Assembly: GCA_030668025.1 (NCBI GenBank)
Contig: DAOUUT010000099.1
Span: forward strand, 1-12,029
Source of the DNA: Promethearchaeota archaeon
GTDB lineage: Archaea > Asgardarchaeota > Lokiarchaeia > Sigynarchaeales > SOKP01
Length of the DNA stretch: 12,029 nt
Direction: 5' to 3'
In this document: piece after piece, positions 1 through 6,523 of the stretch
How positions within the stretch are numbered: the stretch's first letter is position 1
Layout: every line of letters begins with the position of its first letter
Notes under the pieces: model-generated
Told to the model about the DNA's origin: nothing
Database searches by the model: none
The model's input: the letters and a program-made list of their open reading frames with translations, nothing else
Translations under genes and position numbers: made by a program

Positions 1-1
1 C

Positions 2-625
2 GATTCTATTGATTTGATAGCTGCAAGTTTAATTGAACCATTATCATGTGCGGTTCATTGTCATAATATTGCGGATGTCAAGGAATCCGATAATGTTGTT
101 ATAATTGGAGCAGGGCCTATGGGTTTAATTATCGAATCTGTTATAAGAAAACATCCAATAAAAAAATTAATTTGTATTGAAATAGATCAATGGCGTGGCC
201 AGAAAGCATTAGAACTTGGCGCTGATCATTGGATTAATCCTAAAACGCAGGATGTAAAACAAGAAATTCAAAATATAACCAATGGTGAAGGAGCAGATGT
301 GATCATTGATGCCGTAGGGATTACTGATACTTTTGAGATGGCAACGACAATATGGGCTCCTGGTGCTCGATTGATTTGTTTTGGGCAAGACTCTCGAGCT
401 GAAGCGATAATAAAACCAAACGATATTGTAAGGTATCAAAGGAAAATCATGGGATCTTATATTGGTTATGCTGAAGATTTTTTAGACGCAATCGAGCTAA
501 TTTCAAACAAAGTAATAGATGTTGACAAATTAATAACAAAAACTATACCTTTAGAAAAAATAATATCAACTGGGTTTAACCTTATGAATGAAAGAAAGTG
601 TGTAAAAATTATTACAATACCTTAA
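2..625 (+). CDS. Zinc-type medium-chain alcohol/polyol dehydrogenase, C-terminal part (5' truncated by window edge)
   Basis: C-terminal 208 residues of a medium-chain dehydrogenase/reductase (threonine/sorbitol/alcohol dehydrogenase type), which oxidises a secondary or primary alcohol with NAD(P). The frame is open to the left edge and the residues before the first possible start (TTG at 14) already align with the family, so the gene begins outside the window. Visible are the EPLSCAVH segment, the Rossmann loop GAGPMG, and an acidic residue at the end of the second strand (ICIEID), which favours NAD over NADP. Then come KALELGADHWINP and GEGADVIIDAVG, both typical of the family. The missing N-terminal 140 or so residues would hold the catalytic and structural zinc ligands, so metal dependence and substrate cannot be judged. 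It ends 79 bases before the next gene, which has its own promoter. Family assignment is firm; substrate is unknown. Confidence 0.9.
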   Translation, partial: DSIDLIAASLIEPLSCAVHCHNIADVKESDNVVIIGAGPMGLIIESVIRKHPIKKLICIEIDQWRGQKALELGADHWINPKTQDVKQEIQNITNGEGADVIIDAVGITDTFEMATTIWAPGARLICFGQDSRAEAIIKPNDIVRYQRKIMGSYIGYAEDFLDAIELISNKVIDVDKLITKTIPLEKIISTGFNLMNERKCVKIITIP

Positions 626-672
626 TCGTATCATAAATTTTTAATTGAATAATGATTACTTAAAACAAAGAT

Positions 673-682
673 AAAAATATAA
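673..682 (+). promoter_or_regulatory. Putative TATA box for the gene at 705
   Basis: The A/T-only stretch AAAAATATAA lies about 23-32 bases before the ATG at 705. That is where an archaeal TATA box would place the transcript start at or next to the start codon. No Shine-Dalgarno sequence is seen before this ATG, so a leaderless transcript is likely. The call rests on position and composition only, in a very AT-rich background. Confidence 0.4.
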
Positions 683-704
683 CTCTAAATTTGTCTGAAT
701 AATT

Positions 705-1247
705 ATGTCTTTTGATATTTCCGCTCTCAAAGTACTGATCAAAAAAGTTTTTCCGCCTAAGAAATCTATATATACGGTAGATACTACTGACAATGGAAAG
801 GCAGACGCCCTCCTAATTAAAGCTTTGAACCTGATAATGCCAATTCTGATTCCAAAAGAAATTGAAATCGGTGGATTTAGCACCAAAAGTTTTGATATCA
901 AAAAATTCGAGCTATCAGATTATGGTAAAATATATCTTGACGAAATTCCGATCAATGTCTCTAAGGAAAATTATGACGTAGAGAAACTTAAAGACCATTT
1001 CAAGCTTTATCATAAGGGTGAAAGATTCACAATTGACGATCTATTGAGCGGTAAGCTTGCTGGGAGAATGATAGCTTTAGGAGATACGATAGATATACTA
1101 ATTAAAATTGACGAGGAAGGTTTAGAAAAATTTTCTGAAGGAAACCATAATTTCAAATTCAAGTCAAAAATAATTCCTACCCTTGAATTCAATTTTGAGC
1201 TAGGAAAAGAAAATATGAATCAAAAATTTGATCCTTTACATAAATAA
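705..1247 (+). CDS. Hypothetical protein, 180 residues, unrecognised
   Basis: I do not recognise this protein. It is soluble, with no signal peptide or convincing membrane helix. The N-terminal third is lysine- and isoleucine-rich with short hydrophobic helices (residues about 5-50). The rest alternates charged and hydrophobic residues, suggesting beta strands. A segment around residues 113-135 (SGKLAGRMIALGDTIDILIK) looks like a compact conserved core. The ATG start is chosen because a TATA-like box sits about 26 bases upstream and no earlier in-frame start is better placed. It is a single gene: the dehydrogenase ends 79 bases before and the next gene has its own promoter 125 bases on. The frame is long, uninterrupted and has codon use like its neighbours, so it is very probably real. 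Function is unknown. Confidence 0.75.
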   Translation: MSFDISALKVLIKKVFPPKKSIYTVDTTDNGKADALLIKALNLIMPILIPKEIEIGGFSTKSFDIKKFELSDYGKIYLDEIPINVSKENYDVEKLKDHFKLYHKGERFTIDDLLSGKLAGRMIALGDTIDILIKIDEEGLEKFSEGNHNFKFKSKIIPTLEFNFELGKENMNQKFDPLHK

Positions 1248-1262
1248 ATATTACTCTTTTAA
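1248..1262 (+). terminator. Possible T-rich terminator after the 705-1247 gene
   Basis: Immediately after the stop codon is a pyrimidine-rich stretch ending in CTCTTTT. Archaeal RNA polymerase can terminate at short T-rich tracts without a hairpin. Weak evidence, given the base composition. Confidence 0.25.
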
Positions 1263-1289
1263 CGCTCAACTTTCTTATTTTCGAACAGT

Positions 1290-1319
1290 TTTGAAAATTG
1301 TTTGAAAATTATTTGAAAA
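1290..1319 (+). repeat. Three TTTGAAAA boxes spaced exactly 11 bases
   Basis: TTTGAAAA occurs at 1290-1297, 1301-1308 and 1312-1319. A degenerate TTCGAACA lies about 10 bases before the first. The boxes fall just upstream of the putative TATA box at 1342-1350, one helical turn apart, so they could be a regulator binding array or an intrinsically bent stretch. The repetition is directly visible; the function is inferred. Confidence 0.5.
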
Positions 1320-1341
1320 ATGTAGTAGTTTTTATTTGTAG

Positions 1342-1350
1342 TTTTTAAAA
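1342..1350 (+). promoter_or_regulatory. Putative TATA box for the gene at 1373
   Basis: TTTTTAAAA lies 23-31 bases before the ATG at 1373, the correct place for an archaeal TATA box of a leaderless or short-leader transcript. The phased TTTGAAAA boxes end 22 bases upstream of it. Confidence 0.45.
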
Positions 1351-1372
1351 TTACTTCGGGTGTTGAATAGCT

Positions 1373-1924
1373 ATGGCAATTTTAGACCAAAACATTCATC
1401 CGCAGATAAAAGAGTTAAATGAATACTTAAACGTTAAAATTACGTGTCCCGTGTGCAAAGTTAATAAAGAATTGAAGTTTCCAAAATCAGTGATTAACAA
1501 AGCAAAACAATTAACCACAATTTCTATTCCTAAAGGATTAATTTGCGACCACCACTTTCAAGCGTTTGTCGACAAAAATTTTATCGTTCGTGGATATCAA
1601 AAAGTAGATTTTGAATTTGAAGCTAAAAAATCTCTGAAACCTAAAGCTAACGTAAACCTATTTAACGAAAATGACGAGGAACTCTTTGAAAACCTAATTG
1701 TTGAAGGAAACTACGTCGAATTTAACCCTAAACGGAAAAATAATAGAGATTCACGCCCTCCTCCAATCGATACTGAAAAAAATACTAAAAAAAATACAGG
1801 AAAAAGAAGCCTTAAAGAAGTATACGACGAATTTTGGGAGGATATCGATGATAATAATGTAGAATTTAAAGAATTCGTAGAAAAAGATAAAAGAAGAATA
1901 AAACTTAAACTTGGGATTAACTAA
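1373..1924 (+). CDS. Small protein with CxxC...CxHH putative zinc-binding domain and charged tail
   Basis: A 183-residue protein in two parts. Residues 1-85 form a compact domain with C25/C28 (TCPVCK) and C58/H60/H61 (ICDHH), consistent with a zinc ribbon-like site. It continues into a well-ordered block, AFVDKNFIVRGYQKVDFEFE (about residues 64-83). Residues 85-145 are lysine/asparagine/proline-rich and probably disordered. Residues 145-183 are an acidic-then-basic helix-like tail. The domain resembles an N-terminal module I associate with many small Asgard archaeal proteins, but I cannot name a verified family. ATG is chosen because a TATA-like box lies 23-31 bases upstream. It stands alone between two promoters. 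A nucleic-acid or protein-interaction role is possible; no catalytic motif is visible. Confidence 0.75.
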   Translation: MAILDQNIHPQIKELNEYLNVKITCPVCKVNKELKFPKSVINKAKQLTTISIPKGLICDHHFQAFVDKNFIVRGYQKVDFEFEAKKSLKPKANVNLFNENDEELFENLIVEGNYVEFNPKRKNNRDSRPPPIDTEKNTKKNTGKRSLKEVYDEFWEDIDDNNVEFKEFVEKDKRRIKLKLGIN

Positions 1925-1944
1925 GTTCTACTAAAATTATACAA

Positions 1945-1955
1945 TTTTTTATAAT
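1945..1955 (+). promoter_or_regulatory. Putative TATA box for the membrane protein at 1975
   Basis: TTTTTTATAAT lies about 20-30 bases before the ATG at 1975. No Shine-Dalgarno sequence is present in the 50-base gap, again suggesting leaderless translation. Confidence 0.45.
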
Positions 1956-1974
1956 TTGATTTAGAAATAATTTA

Positions 1975-2592
1975 ATGATTTTTCTTGGACAAACAAATAT
2001 CATAGATGATATAGTAGAATCGATTCTTGAGGGTATGACTGGTTTTTTTAGGGGATTCAATTTTGTTTGTTATAATATATTTCAGTATGGAAACCTGATC
2101 TTATTCCTATTTTACTTCGTTTTAGGAGGATATTTATTAGTAAGAGCAAAAAATGTTGAAGATAAACATAAAATTTATGGAAGGAATTTAGATTTTGTAA
2201 GAAAGAGAGGAAGAATTAGCGCGATTATACTTATGTTGGTAGCAATATTATTTTTATTTAAAGTGATCCCATATCTTTTACTGTGGTTCGGTCAATCTTT
2301 TACTCTACCGCCATTCATGATTTGGCTTGGAGGATTTGAAGTTGAAAACGCCCTTAATTCAATAAATACATTAAATGATCTTCTCCCCTATGATGATATA
2401 ACGATAAGCTTCATTTTTTTTATAGGTCTAATGTCCTTTATCTCAGTAATATTAATATCTCTTGGATTTTTTTTGGTGGTTTATAACAAGAATATTTTAC
2501 GCACCAAATATAAACCTATTAGTTTAATTTTTTTAGGAATAATATTGAGCATCGTATTCGGATTCACTACTTATATTAGGTTATTATTATAA
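1975..2592 (+). CDS. Four-helix integral membrane protein, unrecognised
   Basis: A 205-residue membrane protein. Hydrophobic spans are visible at about residues 35-57, 80-105, 143-170 and 182-203. Basic loops after the first span (RAKNVEDKHK, KRGR) and before the last (KNILRTKYK) suggest these loops face the cytoplasm. The loop between spans 2 and 3 (about 106-142, including LPPFMIW) would then be outside. The N-terminal 30 residues are probably amphipathic. No enzyme or transporter signature is seen. The gene is read alone from its own TATA box and ends 42 bases short of the oppositely transcribed HD gene, so the two are convergent. The membrane topology is well supported; the function is unknown. 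Confidence 0.75.
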   Translation: MIFLGQTNIIDDIVESILEGMTGFFRGFNFVCYNIFQYGNLILFLFYFVLGGYLLVRAKNVEDKHKIYGRNLDFVRKRGRISAIILMLVAILFLFKVIPYLLLWFGQSFTLPPFMIWLGGFEVENALNSINTLNDLLPYDDITISFIFFIGLMSFISVILISLGFFLVVYNKNILRTKYKPISLIFLGIILSIVFGFTTYIRLLL

Positions 2593-2634
2593 TCTTCTAA
2601 GGGTTAAATTGAGTCTACATTCTTTCTAAAATTT

Positions 2635-3396
2635 TTATCCAATTTTAGCAGAAATATTATCAGCAAAATGAATAATCCATGCTTCAACCGAGTTTGGTTC
2701 TACCGGAGAGCCCCATTCCTTTAAGTAATGGTGGCTAGCAATAATGTGTAATATATCATCTAGTTTTTCGGATTGAATCTCTTGACTAACTATTTTTATC
2801 CCATTTATAATGTGATCTTGGTTTAAGAAAGTATCAGTTATATCGATATAATTCTCAAATTGTTCATAACAATTGATTTTTCCAATATCATGCAAAACGG
2901 CTCCAGCTATTAATAAATCTTGATCTATCTTTACTCCGATGATCTCAGAAATGTTTAAGGAAAGTTCTAGAACTTGTACTGTATGTTCAAATAGACCAAA
3001 TCTGTAGTCATGATGCTTTACCTTGGCACCTGGAGCACTAAAGAATACTGGATGGTCATGCAGCAATTGAATTATTGATTCCCTTAATTCTTCTTCCTTA
3101 ATTTTTTTGACACAATTTATCAGAGTTAATTCCAATACTTCTAGATCTTTATTTGGTTCTGCTTTAATTCTTTTAGTTTTTAAATTCCTCTCTCCATATC
3201 TCCCTATATACCATTTGTTTTTATCATTAAATGTCATTCCATATTTCTGCTTAAGCGTTTCTTTTACTTCTGGATAATCATTAAAAAGAAATTTACGATT
3301 TTCTTTTACTTTGATTACATTATTTTCTTCTACAAATCTAAATCCGATAGAAGAATATAATCCGTTCAATATTTCTAGGTTTGTTTTTAAATACAA
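2635..3396 (-). CDS. HD-domain phosphohydrolase/nuclease, YhaM-like
   Basis: A 253-residue protein whose C-terminal part (about 105-250) is an HD-superfamily domain close in style to bacterial YhaM 3'-5' exoribonucleases. The metal-site residues are all visible: H138 in FEHT, H169-D170 in the VLHDIGK motif, H195 in QDHIINGI, H222/H223 in ASHH, and D246 in HFADN. EWGSPVEP (about 227-234) is also typical of that group. The N-terminal 100 residues are charged and unrecognised. They do not look like the OB-fold that precedes the HD domain in YhaM, so RNA exonuclease activity is not assured, and nucleotide phosphohydrolase is the alternative. The protein ends unusually soon after the last metal ligand. 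Start TTG at 3396 is supported by AAGGTGG (3406-3412) with a 9-base spacer. It is the last gene of a three-gene operon, 56 bases after the nuclease-HerA gene. Confidence 0.85.
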   Translation of the reverse strand: MYLKTNLEILNGLYSSIGFRFVEENNVIKVKENRKFLFNDYPEVKETLKQKYGMTFNDKNKWYIGRYGERNLKTKRIKAEPNKDLEVLELTLINCVKKIKEEELRESIIQLLHDHPVFFSAPGAKVKHHDYRFGLFEHTVQVLELSLNISEIIGVKIDQDLLIAGAVLHDIGKINCYEQFENYIDITDTFLNQDHIINGIKIVSQEIQSEKLDDILHIIASHHYLKEWGSPVEPNSVEAWIIHFADNISAKIG

Positions 3397-3405
3397 TTTG
3401 ATTTT

Positions 3406-3412
3406 CCACCTT
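3406..3412 (-). promoter_or_regulatory. Shine-Dalgarno sequence deciding the TTG start of the HD gene
   Basis: On the - strand this reads AAGGTGG, 9 bases before the TTG at 3396. The same GGTGG core with nearly the same spacing precedes the upstream nuclease-HerA gene, so TTG initiation with a Shine-Dalgarno sequence appears to be a property of this operon. Confidence 0.6.
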
Positions 3413-3452
3413 ATCTTTTCAATTTTAATATTCTTTACAACTTAAAAAAAAA

Positions 3453-5750
3453 TTAATTTATTAATGGGAATTTTATAACTACGGGATCGTGTTTTCCTTT
3501 ACTCAGTATAAAAGCGTATCCCTCAGGAAGCTGTTTCAATTGCTCACGTTGCCCCTTATTCAAATACTCCTTAATATATTCACAACCACTCCCTTGAATT
3601 TGGAAAAAGACTTTAGTATTGCACAAATCTACAATTTCTTTTTTCATATCCTTTGGATGCTGCGTTGCATAAATCACTCCATAATTCCTTTTTCTTCCCC
3701 TATGTTGAGTCTCGCTCAGAAAGTGAATTATTCTTTTTTGGTGCTCTGAGCTTGAGAGCATCGATGGTAAAAGACGTTGAACTTCGTCAATAACGAAAAA
3801 AACTCCCAAATTATATGTATCTCTTTTTATCTTATACTTATGAAATACTGCTAGTAGGTATAATGCTACTAATCTCTGTTGTTCATCACTCAAATTATAG
3901 GTATTAACAATTGTAATTTTACCGGACTCAAACATTTCTAAAACATTAATGGGTGTCTTTCTTGGCCTATCAAACATATCCAGCGTAATCGACTGCAAAG
4001 CACGCCATATTGCATCTCTTACTTGAGATGTTAACCGGTATCTGGGATCTGAAATGAAAGTTAAAATGTGATCGCGTAATTCTGGGAATGTAAATTCTTG
4101 ATTTTGATAACAGTTTTTAATGTCTTGGAGGATTCGTTTTAACATTGAATAACTTACTGGAGCTAATTCGTGCATAAATAGAAGTAAATGCAGAGGATCT
4201 ATATAGGTAAATGTTAAACATTGATTTCCATCTTCACTTAAATTAATTTGTTGGACATTATGATTATGAGTTGTATCCAAACCGTATTTTTCCATCGTTT
4301 CTTTAGACTTTTCGGATGAAGGGATTGTACATAAATTTGTAAACTCATTTTCAGCATCATAGATTACAATTGCTGGAGCAGTCTCTTGTTGGACGGAAGC
4401 TAAACTGATGAATCGGAGGGCAGAGGTTTTCCCAGTTCCTTGAGTCCCTCCCATGAAGATTCCTTGATATAAAAGAACAGGATCAAAATTATATTTATAA
4501 TCTTGGTTTAACTCGCTTAGACTTCCAAAAGGAATTCCATGGTAAGGGATTTTTTTAAATTGATAAAATTCTGGATCAGTAAGTTTAGTGATTTTACCCT
4601 GAACAATAGTTTGAGGTCTTGGTTCACGTGGTCCTTCTAGACTAAGTTCCCAGATTGGATTTAACTTTATTTTAAATATCTTTTCAACACCAAAAACCGT
4701 GGTTTCGCCAGATACATTTCCTTGATAACATTTAATCTCCTCTACAAGACAAATAATGCGTAATCCATCTTGCCTTTCTACTGCAACAAGATCACCATCC
4801 TTTACAAATTCTGCTTTTCCTATATAAAGATAACCCTCAAGCTTATTAGGTTTCCCATTTATCAAAGTTAGGGGTTTTTCTCTTACAGTATTAATATATC
4901 CAAAGCTTAAGTCGTCAATCTCATGAGCTTTTATTTTACTATGGCTTTTATTAGCATTGTTAATATTTTCTTCACTTATTGAATTGGTTTCTTCGTGATG
5001 TATTTCACTTTTAGATACAACTCTAAAGTCCAACGCTTCAATCGAGTTATCTCTAATATAATCTAAAGCTAAATTTCTTTGTGTTTCTGAAAATTCATAC
5101 CTTAAGACTTTATTGGGATAATAAACTAACTCGATAAATGAACAAAGTTGACCCCTGGTTTCTTGTAAAATAAATGCATAAAGACAAATTTGAATGAAAT
5201 CTTTATAGTAAGCCGATTCTCTAATATCTGGAATCTCGCCATCTAATTGGTAAGATTTAAACTCCCTGACAATAAAATTTCCTGATCCTAATTCTATAAA
5301 ATCGTCAACACGAGCATTAATTATCATTCCATCTATTTCTATACTTTCTTCTTGTTCAAATGATATAATGCCTCCAAACAAGTCTTTTTCAACTTTTTGG
5401 GGAATTAGATTCCAGTTATTACTTTTAGCAATTTCTTTTGCTTTTGTAGTTATATCCTTCATAAGTGTCTTTAACAGAATATTGGCATCTCGATAAAGGT
5501 AATTAATCGAATTGTTGCTACGAATCTCTGCTAATATTTTATTATAAATTTCTCTTATTCTTTGACTAAAAATAGTGTAACTAGTTTTATTTCTATAACC
5601 CGTTTTTAGAGCTTCCTGCAAAAAATGAGCTCTAATATTATGTAAAACTTTACCTCGCTTGTTATGTTTAATGGAGTAATTTTGCAAACGAGAAGTTTTA
5701 CCTAATAATTTACTCACGGAGGAGTAATTTTTATTTACTTTTTCAACCAA
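3453..5750 (-). CDS. RecB/Cas4-type PD-(D/E)XK nuclease fused to HerA-family ATPase
   Basis: A 765-residue two-part protein. Residues about 30-240 form a PD-(D/E)XK nuclease: acidic D149/D150, then E163-F-K165 (the ExK motif, REFKS), then Q187xxxY191 (QICLY), the fourth motif of RecB/Cas4-like nucleases. The Cas4 iron-sulfur cysteine cluster is not visible. Residues about 275-375 look like the HAS beta-barrel of HerA helicases. Residues about 395-765 are the HerA ATPase core, with Walker A G435TQGTGKT442, Walker B FFVIDE ending at D655/E656, and the ATQ sensor at Q697. HerA forms hexameric DNA-translocating rings, normally partnered with the NurA nuclease for DNA end resection. Here the nuclease is built in. 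Start TTG at 5750 is supported by GAGGTGG (5761-5767) with a 10-base spacer. Middle gene of the operon. Nuclease-linked HerA proteins are known in prokaryotic antiviral systems, so a defence role is plausible but inferred. Confidence 0.9.
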   Translation of the reverse strand: MVEKVNKNYSSVSKLLGKTSRLQNYSIKHNKRGKVLHNIRAHFLQEALKTGYRNKTSYTIFSQRIREIYNKILAEIRSNNSINYLYRDANILLKTLMKDITTKAKEIAKSNNWNLIPQKVEKDLFGGIISFEQEESIEIDGMIINARVDDFIELGSGNFIVREFKSYQLDGEIPDIRESAYYKDFIQICLYAFILQETRGQLCSFIELVYYPNKVLRYEFSETQRNLALDYIRDNSIEALDFRVVSKSEIHHEETNSISEENINNANKSHSKIKAHEIDDLSFGYINTVREKPLTLINGKPNKLEGYLYIGKAEFVKDGDLVAVERQDGLRIICLVEEIKCYQGNVSGETTVFGVEKIFKIKLNPIWELSLEGPREPRPQTIVQGKITKLTDPEFYQFKKIPYHGIPFGSLSELNQDYKYNFDPVLLYQGIFMGGTQGTGKTSALRFISLASVQQETAPAIVIYDAENEFTNLCTIPSSEKSKETMEKYGLDTTHNHNVQQINLSEDGNQCLTFTYIDPLHLLLFMHELAPVSYSMLKRILQDIKNCYQNQEFTFPELRDHILTFISDPRYRLTSQVRDAIWRALQSITLDMFDRPRKTPINVLEMFESGKITIVNTYNLSDEQQRLVALYLLAVFHKYKIKRDTYNLGVFFVIDEVQRLLPSMLSSSEHQKRIIHFLSETQHRGRKRNYGVIYATQHPKDMKKEIVDLCNTKVFFQIQGSGCEYIKEYLNKGQREQLKQLPEGYAFILSKGKHDPVVIKFPLIN

Positions 5751-5760
5751 CTTTTAATTT

Positions 5761-5767
5761 CCACCTC
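5761..5767 (-). promoter_or_regulatory. Shine-Dalgarno sequence for the nuclease-HerA gene
   Basis: Reads GAGGTGG on the - strand, 10 bases before the TTG start at 5750. It lies inside the 34-base gap between the NYN ribonuclease gene and this gene, which supports cotranscription. Confidence 0.6.
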
Positions 5768-5784
5768 AATTTTTAATTAATTTT

Positions 5785-6354
5785 CTAATATAAGTCTAAT
5801 TCCCCTTCTGTTTTTTCAATATCTTCCAAAACATTAAGAGTTGTTTTTACTTTAGGGATATTTTCTAGTCCTAATTTACCTAATAATAAATCACACTCAT
5901 CGTAATTTATATCTGGACTTAAGCATACATAACCTTTAATTACCATAAATGATATTTTTCTTGTTTTCAACCAATTTTTATCAGGAACTTGCTCAGAATA
6001 TTGGCGGTACTTGTCGTTAGACACGATGAAGCAAAATTCAAATTTTTGGGCAAGAAGAAGAATGAACTCATCAGCAATTTTGGGTGATATATAGACTGTT
6101 CCGTTTCTTAATAATCTCTCAAATTCCTTCTTATCATCAATAATGAATCTTAAGTTAGGATCACATATACTAAAAATATTTTCGGGTAAAATATTAATTT
6201 CTTTGACTATATGATCTAATACCTGTAAGAGATTAATGAGTTTGGGCCTTTTCTGACCATTATGGCAAACATTATTTACATCTATAAGTACTTTGATTTC
6301 TACTTGTTTTGGGATAATTTCAACAATTTTTTTTATACTGATTATTATAAACAA
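5785..6354 (-). CDS. NYN/PIN-like ribonuclease, Zc3h12a (Regnase)-type
   Basis: A protein of up to 189 residues with the layout of the Zc3h12a-like NYN branch of PIN-fold ribonucleases, which cut single-stranded RNA at a metal centre of aspartates. VLIDVNNV (about 22-29) provides D25 and N28. The central region gives a partner strand and helix. KIADEFILLLAQ (about 92-103) supplies D95/E96, and FIVSNDKYRQY (about 109-119) supplies N113/D114. This order of acidic motifs is the family pattern. It is the first gene of the - strand operon, 34 bases before the nuclease-HerA gene. The start is uncertain: the longest frame begins with TTG at 6354 directly against AGGAGG, with no spacer, and no in-frame ATG, GTG or TTG follows before the first motif. 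Translation might begin at an ATA 6 or 9 bases beyond the AGGAGG. Confidence 0.8.
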   Translation of the reverse strand: MFIIISIKKIVEIIPKQVEIKVLIDVNNVCHNGQKRPKLINLLQVLDHIVKEINILPENIFSICDPNLRFIIDDKKEFERLLRNGTVYISPKIADEFILLLAQKFEFCFIVSNDKYRQYSEQVPDKNWLKTRKISFMVIKGYVCLSPDINYDECDLLLGKLGLENIPKVKTTLNVLEDIEKTEGELDLY

Positions 6355-6360
6355 CCTCCT
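6355..6360 (-). promoter_or_regulatory. Strong Shine-Dalgarno sequence, unusually placed against the NYN gene start
   Basis: AGGAGG on the - strand directly touches the TTG at 6354. The other two genes of the operon have 9-10 bases between this element and the start. The same spacing here would put initiation at the ATA codon 6345-6343, so the annotated first residues may be wrong. Confidence 0.55.
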
Positions 6361-6383
6361 TAATTTTAATTTTAAAAATTTTT

Positions 6384-6396
6384 ATTTCTAAGAAAT
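6384..6396. repeat. 13-base palindrome ATTTCT-N-AGAAAT
   Basis: A perfect 6-base inverted repeat around one central base, about 30 bases upstream of the NYN ribonuclease start. It lies where a repressor or activator of the - strand operon could bind near its promoter. A/T-rich palindromes arise easily in this composition, so functional confidence is low. Confidence 0.35.
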
Positions 6397-6425
6397 AGAA
6401 ATGATTACACCTTTTTTAATTTAAC

Positions 6426-6503
6426 TAAGTGAATTATTCGTGGTGTCCCGAACTTCGAATGGTGTTCACTATTCAGTTCGTAGTTCGTCTTTTAGTTCAC
6501 TTA
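6426..6503. promoter_or_regulatory. Divergent operator region with nested GTTC/GAAC half-sites
   Basis: The divergent intergenic region is 6355-6571; this is its most structured part. The outer arms TAAGTGAA (6426-6433) and TTCACTTA (6496-6503) are exact inverted repeats. Inside lie CGAACT (6449-6454), the palindrome TTCGAA (6454-6459), and AGTTCG twice (6475-6480 and 6482-6487). GTTC begins at 6464, 6476, 6483 and 6495. Four direct and one inverted copy of the half-site in under 50 bases, in the most GC-rich patch of the gap, suggests cooperative binding by a winged-helix regulator, possibly the product encoded next door. Sites are directly visible; the regulator is inferred. Confidence 0.5.
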
Positions 6504-6507
6504 AGAA

Positions 6508-6523
6508 AACTATAAATATAGTT
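6508..6523 (+). promoter_or_regulatory. TATA box inside a perfect inverted repeat, promoter of the winged-helix/TPR genes
   Basis: AACTAT-AAAT-ATAGTT: six-base arms around a TATAAATATA core. It is the best TATA box in the divergent gap and would start transcription near 6540, giving a leader of about 30 bases. A second A/T box at 6530-6540 would start near 6562. The symmetry over the TATA box could let a dimeric repressor compete with TBP. Confidence 0.5.

Noticed and set aside
209..901. - strand open frames opposite the dehydrogenase and the 705 gene
   Set aside because: They are antisense to better-supported genes, have no start signals, and have tyrosine/serine/phenylalanine-rich translations typical of the reverse complement of AT-rich coding DNA.
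2635..3396. HD protein as a Cas3-type HD nuclease
   Set aside because: The EWGSPVEP and HFADN context is YhaM-like, and there is no helicase or cascade gene nearby.
3453..5750. Calling the nuclease part Cas4 and the locus CRISPR-associated
   Set aside because: The QxxxY and ExK motifs are shared across RecB-like nucleases. The four-cysteine iron-sulfur set of Cas4 is not visible, and no CRISPR array or other cas gene is in the window.
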